From positions 434,001-498,000 of the forward strand of contig JAMYGW020000013.1 of NCBI GenBank assembly GCA_025617375.2: a stretch of DNA of 64,000 nucleotides, read 5' to 3'. The notes below the pieces were generated by a model, which had not been told where the DNA came from, did not search any database, and saw only the letters and a list, made by a program, of their open reading frames with translations. Shown one piece after another: positions 50,129 through 62,230 of the stretch. This stretch comes from Acarospora socialis (Eukaryota > Ascomycota > Lecanoromycetes > Acarosporales > Acarosporaceae). Both the position numbers and the translations under genes were made by a program. The stretch's first letter is position 1, and every line of letters begins with the position of its first letter.

Positions 50129-51739
50129 TCAATCCAGAAACATCCTTATATTGCCACCAATATGCTCCAGATCCAGCAGAAATGTGTCGTGCCCGAACAG
50201 GGAAGTATCTTCTCCTAGCTCTACATGCGTTACCGATCTATTACCAGCGACTCTCAGGGTCTCCGCTATCTCTCGCTGCTGCCACGCGGGAAAAAGGATG
50301 TCGCTGGCCACACCCATAACTAAAGTCGGATGGTTGCGCAATGGCATTAGACCAGTCACAAGATCTTCAGGTGGGCTTGAAAGAGGGCGTGCAGTAGGAT
50401 CGGTAAGCATTTGCTGTTGGTTAAGGGATGGTTGCTCTTCATAAGGTCTCTCTGGGAGAGTCAAATTGCAGGTCTGATCCGATTCTATGTCTCGCTGGCC
50501 AGCAGCAAGCTTGGCCTGGTTGCTGGTACGGAGTTGAGACATTTGATTCTGGTGCTCTTTGCCCAAGTCGAAGAGATCCATTGCCTTTGAAACGTAGAGC
50601 CAGCTGTTCGCATCATACTCGAGGCAAAACTTCTCCCCGGCGTGGTCGAGGTATGTCTCAATAAGGAAGTCCGGGCAAAGGGCGGGCTGCCGCCGCGGAT
50701 CGGCTCGTCTTCTTCCAAACCGCTGCTCCCATTCCGGTCCGCTTCGGTAAGTGACCGTTGCAATCTCTCGTGCCAGCTTCATCCCGACGTGAGGTGGAAT
50801 CCGATCATAATAGAATCCTCGAGACCAGTTGGGATCCATCATCAGAACCTGCCTTTGAGTATGTCGCATAGCTATACTATACGGGTGGCTCCTCGCACAT
50901 CCCGAGATGCTAACAATCTTGCGCACTCGTTCCGGAAAGAGCACTCCAGCAGCCAAGCTTAGCATGCCTCCCATGCTTGATCCAACGCTTGCGTATAACT
51001 TCTGGATCCCCAATCCGTCAAGCAACCTGAACTGTGCCCGCACCATGTCCTCCATCGTGAGGATAGGGAATCGCGTAGCATACGGCTGACTGTCCGCCGG
51101 GTCTCTGGAGCTTGGACCCGTACTTCCATAGCAACCACCTATAACGTTTGTGCAGAGGACGAAGTACTTGTTCGTGTCTAGAGGCCCTCCAGGGCCAATA
51201 AATTTCTCCCACCAACCTGGCTTCGGATTTGCATCCGTACTATGCGCATGACTCGAGGCCGAAAGACCTGTGTGTAAAAGTATCACATTGCTCTTATCTT
51301 CGTTGAGTCGGCCCCAGGTCTCATAGGCGATGCTGAACTGGGGAAGCACACCGCCCCAATCCAGAAGTAGAGGTTCACGAGAATGGAAGTTGCGGTGCTT
51401 GCCAGTTGTATATGACGGCTCGGGGCCGGATGAATGCGAACGCACCGAAAGCGTGGCGGTCTTGGCCTCTCGGGCGTCAAGGCACGGGAAGGACAGGGCT
51501 GGATTGCTGGAGTCAGGCGGTGACGGTACAGGCTCCTCTAGAGCTTCGGCAACTGCTGCATGAGCATTCTGACGCGAAATCGAGTGAAGCAATCTACAAC
51601 TATATGGTGGCTGGTGATTCCGGTCGCATGTTGACCAGGGAAGCGCTGTTCGATGGGTTCGTTCGAGGTGATGCGGAGTGCCTCGCAGAATGCTTGTCAC
51701 AATTCGCCCACTCGCAACCAAGCTCCTGGTGCCACTCAT
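50129..51739 (-). CDS. cysA: MetX-like O-acetyltransferase, probably serine O-acetyltransferase CysA
   Basis: A single-exon gene of 536 residues. The ATG at 51739 gives an Arg-rich leader ([20 protein letters not shown]) resembling a mitochondrial presequence. The alpha/beta-hydrolase fold shows [32 protein letters not shown], the nucleophile elbow VGSSMGGM, and the acid and base in [16 protein letters not shown] and FGHDTFLLD. Its motifs follow the bacterial MetX pattern used by the fungal CysA group, rather than the yeast Met2 pattern. CysA acetylates serine for cysteine synthesis; homoserine acetylation cannot be excluded from the sequence alone. A low-complexity insertion lies between the lid region and the acid residue. 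Divergent from the glycosyltransferase at 53264. Confidence 0.88.
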   Translation of the reverse strand: MSGTRSLVASGRIVTSILRGTPHHLERTHRTALPWSTCDRNHQPPYSCRLLHSISRQNAHAAVAEALEEPVPSPPDSSNPALSFPCLDAREAKTATLSVRSHSSGPEPSYTTGKHRNFHSREPLLLDWGGVLPQFSIAYETWGRLNEDKSNVILLHTGLSASSHAHSTDANPKPGWWEKFIGPGGPLDTNKYFVLCTNVIGGCYGSTGPSSRDPADSQPYATRFPILTMEDMVRAQFRLLDGLGIQKLYASVGSSMGGMLSLAAGVLFPERVRKIVSISGCARSHPYSIAMRHTQRQVLMMDPNWSRGFYYDRIPPHVGMKLAREIATVTYRSGPEWEQRFGRRRADPRRQPALCPDFLIETYLDHAGEKFCLEYDANSWLYVSKAMDLFDLGKEHQNQMSQLRTSNQAKLAAGQRDIESDQTCNLTLPERPYEEQPSLNQQQMLTDPTARPLSSPPEDLVTGLMPLRNHPTLVMGVASDILFPAWQQREIAETLRVAGNRSVTHVELGEDTSLFGHDTFLLDLEHIGGNIRMFLD

Positions 51740-53263
51740 GATTATCAAGAATGGGTGGGATAATGTTGCAGCAGACGGCAGCTTGTAAAGGCCCCAGAAA
51801 AGAAGTCGAAGCCATTGTTCTTCCTTAGTAACCCAGTATCTACTGGTTTGCTTGCTAAATGTGAAGCTCCAAGTCTGACACCATTCCACGTGATGTCAGA
51901 CTAACCAGATGTGGATCTGAAGAATGCCTGGATTTTAAAGCGTAAGAACGGCCAGATGTCACCAAGGTCCAGCGTCGCAAAGACTTTCGATTCGCAACAA
52001 CGAACATTTACTCTAACTACAGAAAGACACACATTGTGGGTTCTACCTCCAAGTGGTTGACATCTCGCATTGGTGCAATCCAATCTCATAATGAAGTGGA
52101 CCTGGAAGTAACTCCACCCAATCATGAAAGCATGTGATGGTCCAGGGCCTCTAATATCTGCCGATTACTCTACTCCGTGAGCCAAGGGAAACCGAGAGTG
52201 TAAGAGTATCTTGTAGATAGCAATGCCTGTCGCACACAGCTCTTCCGACGGACTGTCATGAGCCAACAAACCTTACGAGTATTCGCCGGGGTGACACTTG
52301 TCTTCATTGAATTCATGACACCACTCGAGATCAGCTTTCACAACCTGGATACAGGCGCTGACCGGTATGGCGAATCAATATAGGTAGTCCGGGTCTTACC
52401 AAGGTAGTGACATCTTACGAATATGACACAAATACGTACGGGTAAGGTACCTGTACCTAGATGACGTTTCTCTTCCGGGGACCTTAAAGTACACTTGCCG
52501 AATGGAGAATGAAGGAGTGTGAGGCACAGAGAGTGCCGGGCGGACGATCCTGCAGCGCAACTCCGATAGCCGTGTGTGCAGAAAACATGTGAACATTGCA
52601 GCCCCGGTACCAAGTTTCCTCTCGTTCTTGCTCCTATAATAAACCCCGGCCAGCAATTGCGATCCTACTGCGAAAATGTTCATCATGTGTCGGACATATA
52701 TCTTTCCATCCAGACAGGGTGAACTCGTACAACTACCTTGGTGATCAGCTGAAGAGCCCCCCACTCACCAATTATAGATCGGAAGAAACGATAGCGTTCG
52801 GCTAAGCTTTCGAAACATCTTGACATTGTCACCGGTCTTACCCCTTTGGATTTAGTGCGATCTTCGTCTCTTTCCAGGAAACCCAGCTCAGACAGAGCGG
52901 AGAGTGTTACGTGCATGTCTGTTGCACCGACCATTTATCCCTTACTTGGAGTCCTTGACCCCCTTCGACCAGCTTGCAAACCGATTTCCGAATCTCTTGG
53001 AGGGATGCACCGCGGTGTTGAAACTGCTGAGGTGAGCATTGCAAATTGAGGGACGGGTTGTCAACACACCTCACCAAGTGCTGACTGAACTTCAGAGAGC
53101 AGTTCGGTCGTAGAGATCTCAGTGATCTACGTCTCGAACATACCGCTATCATTCTCCTTTCGCCATAACCGTATCGAGATCCTGGATAAGGACATTCTCA
53201 CTGGTTTCATATCGTTGCCGTCCAACTCCTCATTGAACTTACATCGACCCTCCACAACCCATC
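51740..53263. promoter_or_regulatory. Divergent intergenic region, 1.5 kb
   Basis: Holds the promoters of the acetyltransferase and OCH1-like genes. It includes a GGTAAGGTACCTGTACCTAG motif (52441-52460). Short minus-strand open frames around 52400-53150 were considered and not accepted. Confidence 0.45.
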
Positions 53264-54470
53264 ATGTTCACATTCAGGAAAGCCTTGATTGTGGCAGCTT
53301 TAACTCTCACCCTCATCTACCTCTTCAGAACATCACATACAACGACTCCCTCAGTTTTGATAAAAGACACAACCGAAGGTCGACGACCCGGGACCGATGC
53401 TGCTCCCTACCCTACCGCCACGGGTGGGGCCGCGTACAAGCCGTCACAGTCGGGTAGACCGTATCCACCACCAAGCGCCTCCAGAAAGAAACCACCGACG
53501 CAACAGACTTTGACGGATATTGCAGGCAAACCGTTGAGAGAACAGCTCCAATACCAGTTCCCTTACGACGTAGAAGGGAAGTTCCCCGCTTACATATGGC
53601 AAACATGGAAATATACGCCAGCGTCAGGGAAGTTCGAAGAGGCCTTCCGACCGGCAGAAGCAAGTTGGACGGAGGCGCATCCCGGCTTTGTACATGAAGT
53701 CATCACCGACGAGGTTGCTGTGCATCTGATACGGCATCTTTACGCCTCAGTGCCGTCGGTCCTTGAAGCCTACAAGGCCCTTCCTCTTCCCGTTCTGAAG
53801 GCTGATTTCTTCCGCTATCTGGTGCTTCTCGCCCGTGGCGGCATCTACACTGACATCGACACCTTTGCGCTTAAATCCGCAACGGAATGGATACCTGCGG
53901 AAGTACCGCGATCATCGATCGGCTTGATCATTGGCATAGAAGCAGATCCAGATCGGGAGGATTGGCGCGATTGGTATTCGCGCCGCATCCAGTTCGTCCA
54001 GTGGACCATCCAATCCAAGCCTGGACATCCTGTTCTACGCGACGTCGTGGCAACGATCACCGAAGACACCCTCCGGATGAAAAAGGCAGGCATTCTTAAA
54101 TCCGGCAAACTGGACAAGTCCGTGGTAGAGTTCACAGGGCCAGCGGTGTGGACCGATGCGATCTTTAAATACTTCAACAATCCGGAATACTTTGAGATGG
54201 AGCGAAGTAAGGGCAATATATCCTTTGAGCACTTCACGGGCATGACGACACCAAAGAAAGTTGGCGATGTGGTGGTCTTACCAATCACATGTTTCAGCCC
54301 GGGAGTGCAGCAGATGGGGGCTGGGGAGCCTGACGATCCGATGGCTTTTGTGAAGCATGATTTTGAGGGTATGCAGCATCATCCGGAGAGGCCATGTCTT
54401 TTGAAATGCTGACATAGACCACCTAGGCACGTGGAAGCCTGAATCGGAAAGAATCAAAATCCACAACTAG
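53264..54470 (+). CDS. OCH1-like alpha-1,6-mannosyltransferase (GT32)
   Basis: Two exons (53264-54368, 54427-54470) encode 382 residues; the 58-nt terminal intron replaces a premature tail with GTWKPESERIKIHN. It is a type II Golgi protein: short cytosolic tail, anchor ALIVAALTLTLIYLF, then a Pro/Thr-rich stem. The GT32 domain contains YIWQTWKYTP, VLKADFFRYLVLLARGG and the DxD metal-binding motif in IYTDIDTFALK, then GIEADPDREDW and FTGPAVWTDAIF. Och1 starts the outer chain of N-glycans. Fungi have several paralogues, so this could be a relative with another acceptor. Confidence 0.88.
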
Positions 54471-55162
54471 TTCTCCGCCACGAATGACGATTCCTCTTTC
54501 TGGTCTACAATTCTCATAGCATCGGACTGCACCGTGTTAGTGCTTACGGGGAATGAGATACGACGGGTTAAAACACAATAGACTTGGGAAGGCACGCACA
54601 CATATCATGATAACATTGCAGCTATATTCAAATTTACCCCGTCCCCAATCTCTCTCTCGATCTCTCGTCATCTCCATTTCGTGCTCAATTACCTCAAGAC
54701 ACACTTTTCAAGAGCTGAATCTTGTGTCCATCTCCTGGCCTCTGCTGCGTCACTCTTTTCCTGCCTTACTAGCGGGTGTTGTCTTATGGAGCGGGCGCAG
54801 CTTTATTGTATATAACGTCACGCATATCCGTACACGTACGCCACCCATGGCTAAGCCGTACATCATACTATGGACCAAACAGTGCAATGTGGATTTCACT
54901 GCTGAGGAAGGAAAGGCAGTGATCTGCTGTGAAGCGGATCCTCCTATCGCAAGGTTATGCTTCAGTTGAATGTTTACGGGTTCGACGGGGGATGGGTTGT
55001 AGATGTTGCGCATCAAGACCATCAGATGTGACCGCAGCCAGAATTACGGCGAGCCACAAACGCATAGCGCGCAGTAGCCCTTCGCGATATCTGCTACTTC
55101 GTGCAAAGTAGAGGAACTAACCACCACCATCACCACAGTGTCCTGCTCATTCAGTCCCCAAA
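54471..55162. other. Intergenic: OCH1-like 3' flank and ISY1 promoter
   Basis: About 690 bp; no gene supported on either strand. Confidence 0.45.
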
Positions 55163-56071
55163 ATGGTCAGTCCCAGAAATCTTCCTCCCCATCCCTACCT
55201 TCCACTCACACCCTCACCAAATCACCTACTAACCCCTCCTCCCCAAGGCACGCAACTCCGAAAAAGCGCAATCGATGCTCTTCCGCTTCCGGGCACAACA
55301 AGCCGCCGACCTTGGCATCATCGACGCCGGCCGCACCCGCCGGCCCAAGATCATCACCGAAGTCTCCTCGATCCCGTCGTGCGAGAAATGGCGCGGCCAG
55401 GTCCTCAAAGAGATCTCGCGCAAGGTGTCCAAGATCCAGGAGTCCAGCCTCTCCGACTACCAGATCCGCGACCTCAACGACGAGATCAACAAGGCCATGC
55501 GCGAGAAGCACATGTGGGAGGTGCAGATCCGCAATCTGGGCGGGCCGAATTACATGCGGGGCGGGGGGAAGGTGTATGATGATGAGGGGAGGGAAATTCC
55601 GGGCGGGGGGAAGGGGTATAGGTTCGTGTGGCCCCTTGGCTGTGCTGTTGCTCTGTGTGGGGATTGCGTGAGGCTTGTTGGGGTGGTTGCTCACAATTCT
55701 CCCCGCGCAGGTATTTTGGACGAGCGAGGGAGTTGCCGGGGGTGAAGGAGATGTTCGAGGCTGCGAAGCCGAAACCGCCGCCGGATAAGCCGCTGGAGGG
55801 GCGCGCGGATCTCCGGAAGCAGGTCGATGCTTCGTATTACGGCTATAATCTTGATGAGGAGGATGGCACGTTACTGGCTTACGAGGCCGCCAAGGAGAAG
55901 GAAGCGTTTGAGAACCTGTTGAAGAGCGGCGATGGCGACGCCGATCCGGATTGGGAGCCTTTGCCGGGCGATGTGGGGGATGGGAAGGGCTGGCGGTTAC
56001 CGACGGCGGAAGAGGTCCAGGAGGAGCTGGTGGAAAGAAGGAGACGGAAACTTTTAGATCAGCTCGGATGA
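55163..56071 (+). CDS. ISY1: Isy1, pre-mRNA splicing factor of the Prp19/NineTeen complex
   Basis: Exons 55163-55165, 55248-55621 and 55711-56071 encode 245 residues. Exon 1 is only the ATG; the 82-nt intron then leads to ARNSEKAQSMLFRFRAQQAA, the invariant Isy1 start. Further conserved blocks are TRRPKIITEVSSIPSCEKWR, EISRKVSKIQESSLSDYQIR, DEINKAMREKHMWEVQIRNL and, after intron 2, GYRYFGRARELPGVKEMFE. The C-terminus is acidic and ends in a charged helix (VQEELVERRRRKLLDQLG). Isy1 joins the activated spliceosome around the first catalytic step. The gene converges on MTG1 with 134 bp between stops. Confidence 0.94.
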
Positions 56072-56205
56072 GTGGGCATTGAGTTCTGCGCTTTACACAG
56101 CATAGCAGCGGCGTTACGGGGAGTAATCCAGTAACATTGGGTATCTCAGAACGCTCTATATCATCCCAATCTTTCCCATAGCATTAAAGAGCCAAGAACG
56201 CATCC

Positions 56206-57303
56206 TTAGGCTATACCCGGAGACAGCTGCCGTCCCCTTTGTCTCTTGTCTTCTTTCTTCGCTTGATTCAAAGTACGTCCAATCGCGTCGATCTCCCTCT
56301 TCCGCCTCTCGAGGCCATCTTCGGTGACCTTGTCAAGAAGAAACCTCCCCAGATGACCAAGCCGCCATCGCTGAACGATCCACAACGCTGCTGCTTGGAA
56401 ATCCGGAACCCCGCCCCGCTGTATCCTGCCAGTTTTAAGCGCAACGGCGCTTAGGAAGGACTCGACATCGTTCGTTGGTTGACTGAACTTGGAATACGAT
56501 TCAGGATCGTGGAGATTCAAGTGAAATAGAAGATAGTCCGCCACAGTTGTTGGATCGATGACCGTGTCCTTTACGCAGCCACATAAGGCAAGCTTCAGCA
56601 CGCCCTCCGCGTCCGGCACGTATGGCATAAAGACGCCGGGTGTATCGACGAGATAAACCTTCCCGGAGCCGTCCTTCTCCTCTGAAATCTTCACACTGCT
56701 GGCGATCTTCCGCGTAACACCAGGTTGTGCGCCTGTCCGCGCGGCCTTGTGCCCGCCCTGCCCTACCTTTCGGAGCGCATTGAGCAGGGAAGACTTGCCG
56801 ACATTGGGCATGCCGATGACCATCATCCTCGAGCCAGTCAATGAGTCGGAAATAGAAGCACGACCTCGGGCGAACTTAAGGACCGCGTAGACGGAGGTCT
56901 TGTTTTTATGGTCTGAGAAAAGTACCTGAGACGGTTTGTGCCATTGGCGGATGATTCCTTCCCTCTACATATTAACCCAAGTCGCACAAATTAGTTATAA
57001 TGTCCCAAGACCAGCATTCTGGCCTAGCGGACGATCTCCACCTACCCTTCTATCCTCGTCTGTCCCTTCACTACCAAGGTCATGCTTCGTGTAGACAATC
57101 AACCTCTCCTTCCCTGCCAAGCTCTCATCCAGAAGCGGGTTCTGTGATGTCGCAGGAACACGGTAATCACGGCACTCAATCACCAGATCAACGGAAGAGA
57201 GCATTTCCTTCATTCTCTTCAAACCGGCGGCATGGTGGCCGAGGAAGAAGGCCCGTGGGATGCGGCCTAGGTCTGGAAGAATCCGTGGAGCAAACGATGC
57301 CAT
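56206..57303 (-). CDS. MTG1: Mtg1, mitochondrial ribosome-assembly GTPase
   Basis: Two exons (57303-57046, 56964-56206) encode 338 residues. The circularly permuted order of GTPase motifs is clear: G4 (YTKHDL, a TKxD variant of NKxD) comes first, then G1 GMPNVGKSSLLNALRK, G2 within PGVTR and G3 VDTPG. The N-terminus (MASFAPRILPDLGRIPRAFF) fits mitochondrial import, and HHAAGLKRMKEMLSSVDLVI and CRDYRVPATSQNPLL are typical of the MTG1/YlqF family. It assists assembly of the large mitoribosomal subunit. The 81-nt intron falls right after the G4 region. Divergent from the BOR1-like gene. Confidence 0.93.
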
Positions 57304-57630
57304 TATCTGGAGCTGCTGCTGGTCTTCTGCTGAAAGCCATCACGATAAACTTGTGTTGCAGCAGATGAGTTCCATCAATCAATATAGTAATCGAAGGAAT
57401 TCTGGATAAGATTGCTTGCGACGGCAGAAACTGAAGGCGGTCTGCGAGCGATGGTGTAGCGCGGAATGGTCTTGGCAGTACCAGACTCTGATACACACCT
57501 GACCTTGTCCTTGTCAATGGAACGCTTCTGACAATGCGGATTTCCCTCTGTGTTACCATGGATAGGCCCTTTTTTCGACATCACACATACGGCATTAATC
57601 GCAGCACTCCTGGCCAAGCATAAACCAAAC
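57304..57630. promoter_or_regulatory. Divergent promoter MTG1 / BOR1-like
   Basis: 327 bp between start codons. The BOR1-like frame is open further upstream but without an ATG before 57631. Confidence 0.5.
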
Positions 57631-59918
57631 ATGGCCAAGCTGAGCCTGGTGTCCGCCTTCCGTCCGCCATCAACTCGACCCAGTGCCCTACGGCACCGAT
57701 CGAACAAGATGCGAAGGCGTAGAAACAACACTGCGACTTCGGAAGACCTTCGTCCAGAGGAACCGGACCATTCATCCATCACACCTTCCAAACACACTCC
57801 GAAGCCCCTTCAGATGCTCCGTGGGACTATCGCAGCTGGAGGACCGCTTCGTCCGTTCCGATTGCTTAGACAGGATCTGCAGAATCTGGCCCGACGATAT
57901 AAGTCCGACTGGACCGTTTTCAATCAGCTTGTTTTCGCAAGCGCAGTTTATGTCTTCTTTACCAATCTACTTCCAGGGATCACGTTTGCGAGTGATCTCT
58001 TTGTACTTACGGGGGCCAACTGGGGCACTATAGAAGTGGTGTTTAGCACTGGGTTGTGTGGCATCATCTTTTCACTGTGGGTGCTCTCCCATATCCTCGC
58101 GGCTGCGTACTTTGCTTGCAGTTTGAAGGGTATCTGCAGAGTTCTGAATAGTCAACCGTGCAACCGCATGCCTTACTACCTGATACTTCGGACTTCACAC
58201 CTTAGCTTTGACATTCGTCGATAGTATCTGAAGCCCTTTTGCAATATGGGTGTATTTGTGATACCGTCTCTCTCGACGTAAATGCCTCGATGAAGTTTAT
58301 TAGAATGCACCACGGTGCTTGCTATGTTAGAAATCCCCATTCTACCAGGAATAGAATCTAACCCATTGGCCCTATTAGGTTCTCCATACAGCCCTTGACA
58401 ATATTGGGAGTTACGGGTCCATTCTCTGTACTCGCAGAGAACATATATACATTATGCATAGACTCTTTCGGGGTCAGTATGCGGCACTCTGCGACGATGG
58501 TTCTCTCTTTCTCCATTGCCCTGTTGGCTGACACTCGCATAGGTTCCATTTCTTCCGTTCATGGCATGGTCACTGATCCATGCTGGCTGGATGCATTATA
58601 TTCTAGCCATTATTAACGCTCATGACTGGACTATGCGCTACGTTACAACGTTTTCTACAGAGATCTTTTCCCTCTTGAACAGCATCATCTACTTCCACAA
58701 GGCTATACAAGAGTTACAGCGTGCCCACGAGGGGCTTTCCTTTGCCGCCTTCCTCTACGCCATTATTGGCGCCACGGGTACCATGCTTCTCGCCATCTTT
58801 CTCTCGACCGCAGAGAGTTGGAAGCCACTTTTTCATCGCTACATCCGTATGGGTCTTACTGAATATGCCGCAGCAATCAGTATTATCATCTTCATCGGCA
58901 TGCCACGTATCGGCGAGCTTGCCACTCTCGACAAGCAGACGCTTCAAGTGAGCACCTCCTTCAAACCAACAAGTCCTGACAGGTCCGCGTTCTTAGTCCA
59001 GTTCTGGCACCTACAGATCGGCTGGATCTTTGCGGCCATCGTCCCAGGTTTGATTATCACGGTGCTTTTCTATTTCGACCACGAAGTCAGCAGTATAATC
59101 TGCACGATTGACCGCTACGGCACCAGAAAGCCAGGAGGGTTCGCATGGGACATTGTACTCCTTGGGTCGACGACGGCGTTGTGCGGTATCTTAGGCATAC
59201 CCCCCGCCAATGGCCTCCTGCCGCAAGCGCCGCTACATTCGGAAAGCTTGATGCACACGGAGAAGGAGGAAATGCCGGCTACTGTCGATGGCGAAAGAAA
59301 GACTGAGACCAGAGAAGTGCGAAGAGTCTATGAGCAGCGATGGAGTGCGTTCCTACACGCTGGAGCGATCCTTGCCTTCGTTAGCCCACCGCTGCAACAC
59401 GTCTTGGGTCTAACACCGACCAGCGTACTGGCCGGTCTGTTTCTGTTCATGGGCGAGCAGAGCTTGTCTGTCAAGTATGTTCATCTCTCCAATTCACTGC
59501 CTCGTCCATTGCTGAACATCATACCAGCCCAATCCTCTATCGCTTTTTCTACCTCCTAACACCACAATCGGAGCTTCCTGCTCTTCCAAAGGCAGTCAAG
59601 AATTACTGGGGTGTTCATGTATACACCATCGTTCAGATCTTAGTGACTGTAGTCATCTTCATCGTCACTCTGACAAAGGGAGCTCCAGCCTTTCCGGTCA
59701 TCATAATCGCTCTAGTCCCCATACGACTGCTCGTAATGAACAAGATCTGGCACCGGGAGACCTTGAGATTCGTCGATGCTTGGGCGTGTAGGGAAGGTAC
59801 TCCGGAAGATGACGAAGATGCCAGAGCCACATCTGAGGAGGTTGAGTTGCAGGTTATGGAGCCGAACCTCTACAGCCCAGAAGTAGTGAAGCGACCATCG
59901 GAGGATGCCATGGTCTAG
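57631..59918 (+). CDS. BOR1: Bor1-like anion (borate/bicarbonate) transporter, SLC4 family
   Basis: Four exons (57631-58076, 58379-58472, 58543-59474, 59528-59918) encode 620 residues. The start at 57631 has a strong AAACATGGCC context. SLC4 signatures are FVLTGANWGTIEVVFSTGL, FSIQPLTILGVTGPFSVLAE (completed across intron 1), LPFMAWSLIHAGWMHYILA, TVLFYFDHEVSSIICTI, KPGGFAWDIVLLG and, after the last intron, NPILYRFFYLLTPQ. There are about 12-14 membrane helices and an acidic cytosolic C-terminus. Yeast Bor1 exports borate and affects vacuolar sorting. Intron 1 is 302 nt, far longer than any other intron in the window. Confidence 0.88.
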
Positions 59919-60068
59919 GCCCATAGTGACGGGAGGAATGGCACAAGAGCCTCGGGGAGAGGCTGGATGAGCATTTCAAATGGGTCCCAACCTATTGCGT
60001 CGAACAACCACATTTGTTGATGCGGCGGTTGCGCGTGTGGCATGCGAGCCACAAATTGGAACAGTTTC

Positions 60069-60744
60069 TCAGTTCGAGGCATCATCGGCGTCGATTGCGT
60101 CAATCTCAGCGCCGAGAGGACTGACACGCTCATCCAACAGGTCCAGATCTTCCAGCTGCTGGCGTGTCGGCATTTTCCATAGACTCGTAGCACACACTCT
60201 CTCCTTCGTCAGGAGGTCATCGATAAATTGATCAACATGTGTGAGGATAAACCCGTTGTTAGTCCGGCGCTTCAACTTGCGATAGTCTGAGAGAAGTGGT
60301 TCCAGAGTCTTGTAGATATCAGGAGGGTCGAAGGTAAGTCGGACGTAGAACGCCGCCAGCGCTCGGAGATACCTATCAACGTATCGTCGTCAGCGATACA
60401 AGTCTCTCCGCAACTCACGGACACACGCACTTGAAGTCCTCATTGTGCAGATACTCAAGCACAATCTCCCTCTCCGGCGTCAGCTGCAGCAACTTGAACG
60501 CCAGACACAGGAAAGGCGTAGGTTTTTGCTGCCCGTAAGTTCCACCAATGAAGGTCATCTCGACTGCTCTATCGCACAGAGTCGCGGCGTTGAGCCCAAA
60601 GCATTGCTCTTTCCAGTAGTAAGACTCGGTGATTCGATCGCGCACAGCCTTTTCCATCAAAAGGGCTGGGTTTTGGCCACGGATGAGCACGCCTTCATAG
60701 CCGCGGTCGTCGAGCATCGATTTTGCATCCGCATGGTGGGCCAT
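60069..60744 (-). CDS. PRP38: Prp38, U4/U6.U5 tri-snRNP splicing factor
   Basis: Two exons (60744-60431, 60372-60069) encode 205 residues. The first in-frame ATG is 60744 (MAHHADAKSMLDDRGYEGVL). Almost the whole protein is the Prp38 domain: RGQNPALLMEKAVRDRITES, YYWKEQCFGLNAATLCDRAV, MTFIGGTYGQQKPTPFLCLA, then DFKYLRALAAFYVRLTF joined across the 58-nt intron, and LWKMPTRQQLEDLDLLDERV. The C-terminus is short and acidic, without the RS tail of animal orthologues. Prp38 is required for spliceosome activation. It lies 150 bp from the BOR1-like stop and shares a 207-bp divergent promoter with the next gene. Confidence 0.94.
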
Positions 60745-60951
60745 GTTCTGTTCGGTCACTATTGCTGGTGTAATGATTTATTGCTAGTAGTGTCGTAGAA
60801 CGCAGATTCGTGATGAGACCAAGGACTAGGATCTTTCCTTATCGATAGTTGCTGTGCCAACCGGTAACAGATGTTCTAGGGCGATGAAGACAAAATCTGA
60901 AGCCACAAAGATCGGCTACAAGTCCAAAAGTGCATATAGAAGCTCTTAATG

Positions 60952-62230
60952 ATGTTGCTGACAAGTGGCCAGATTTCTATGACAATATCCTCCGGCATAG
61001 GTAGGTCTCGCTCTACCCTAACTGAAGGTTTTTACTGAAAGCTTCGCAGTCTTCATATTCACAACATTACTCTTTCTCTCCGGCTATGTACTCCAACAAC
61101 AGACTGTTCGAAACCTCCAAGCAGCCATCAAGCCACCACCACCTCCTCCGCCCTCCCACACTCTGTCCCTCAGCGCATCGGCCTCCGCCACCGCAGTTGC
61201 TCGAGTGTTTGGCGACCCGCCAGGTTCGCCCGGCCGTGTGGCCTACGAGGAGTATCTGACAGAGAGCCGACCAAAGAATGGCTGGAAGAAAGTGGCGTAT
61301 GTTCAGCTCGTCACAGAACATCTGCACCTGTGCAGCGCGGTCATGCTGTTTGCGGAGTTGGCGCAACAGAAGAGCAAGGCGGAGCGAGTGCTTCTGTATC
61401 CAAAGGTGTGGGACAGAAGAGACGATAGAGATCAGGAACCCTTGAATCCGTACATTGAGACTAGTAGGCGGCTTTTGCAGATGGCATTTGACCGATATAG
61501 CGTGGTTCTGAGGGCCATGGAACCCAAAGGGGCTGAGGGTAAGACACCGGCATTGTTGACAAAAGTTACTGAGCTGAAAACATGTCTTCACACAGAGATT
61601 CGCCCTTCGACATATCCGCTGGCGGAGCTTCTAGCTCTCACGAACTATGACCGCATCCTCTACCTTCAAACCCCCGGCCTTCTCCTAAACTCAACCAAGC
61701 TCGATCGCTTACTCGCAACGTCGTCAAAGAACCTACGGACGGATCAGTTGGTGAAAATTCCCACAAGCCGGGACTCCACGCCGATACTTTTGCTCGCTCC
61801 ATCTGAGGCGGCCTCTAGTCAAGCACATGACCAGCTTGCGGATGGGCAAGCACCAGATAACGAGCTCCTCGCGCGCATGGTTTCGGAACAGAACCTCATT
61901 CCACCGCCCTCCGACAATAGTCGACTTGTTTTAGAAAGCTCATACATGAAAACGGAGCCCCACGAATCCGAAGCCATGACCTTAGCATCTTCAGCCTCCT
62001 ACCTACACTTCTCAGATTCCGCATTGCCAGGACCTGAATACGATATCCCACGTGATATGTTCTCGCGGCAGGCTCCTCGAGAAGGTCCAACGCGGAGATT
62101 GTGGGAGCGCTCATATGAGAAATTTCGAGACTTGAGGATGGAGGTTTGTGGACTGGATCTAGAGCCGATGCCCAGGGATGCAGTAAAGCCGCCAGATGTG
62201 TTGGAGGCGGATGGACATGAACGGGGATGA
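60952..62230 (+). CDS. GT8-like type II membrane glycosyltransferase
   Basis: Two exons (60952-61000, 61050-62230) encode 409 residues. The small first exon supplies MLLTSGQISMTISSG; the 49-nt intron has a CTAAC branch site. The joined anchor is IVFIFTTLLFLSGYVLQ, followed by a Pro-rich stem. The lumenal domain resembles fungal GT8-type enzymes: KKVAYVQLVTEHLHLCSAVM, then KAERVLLYPKVW, LTKVTELKTCLHTEIRP and LALTNYDRILYLQTPGLLLN. At the place where GT8 enzymes carry the metal-binding DxD the sequence reads LQTPG, so catalysis is uncertain. The C-terminal 130 residues are polar, with RRLWERSYEKFRDLRMEVCG near the end. Acceptor and donor are unknown. Confidence 0.75.

Noticed and set aside
52396-53152. 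Several minus-strand open frames (up to 122 codons) upstream of the acetyltransferase
   Set aside because: They could not be joined into one plausible spliced protein and show no recognised motif.
58077-58378. Possible box C/D snoRNA in the BOR1-like intron
   Set aside because: A CGATGA near 58290 has no CTGA box downstream and no terminal stem.
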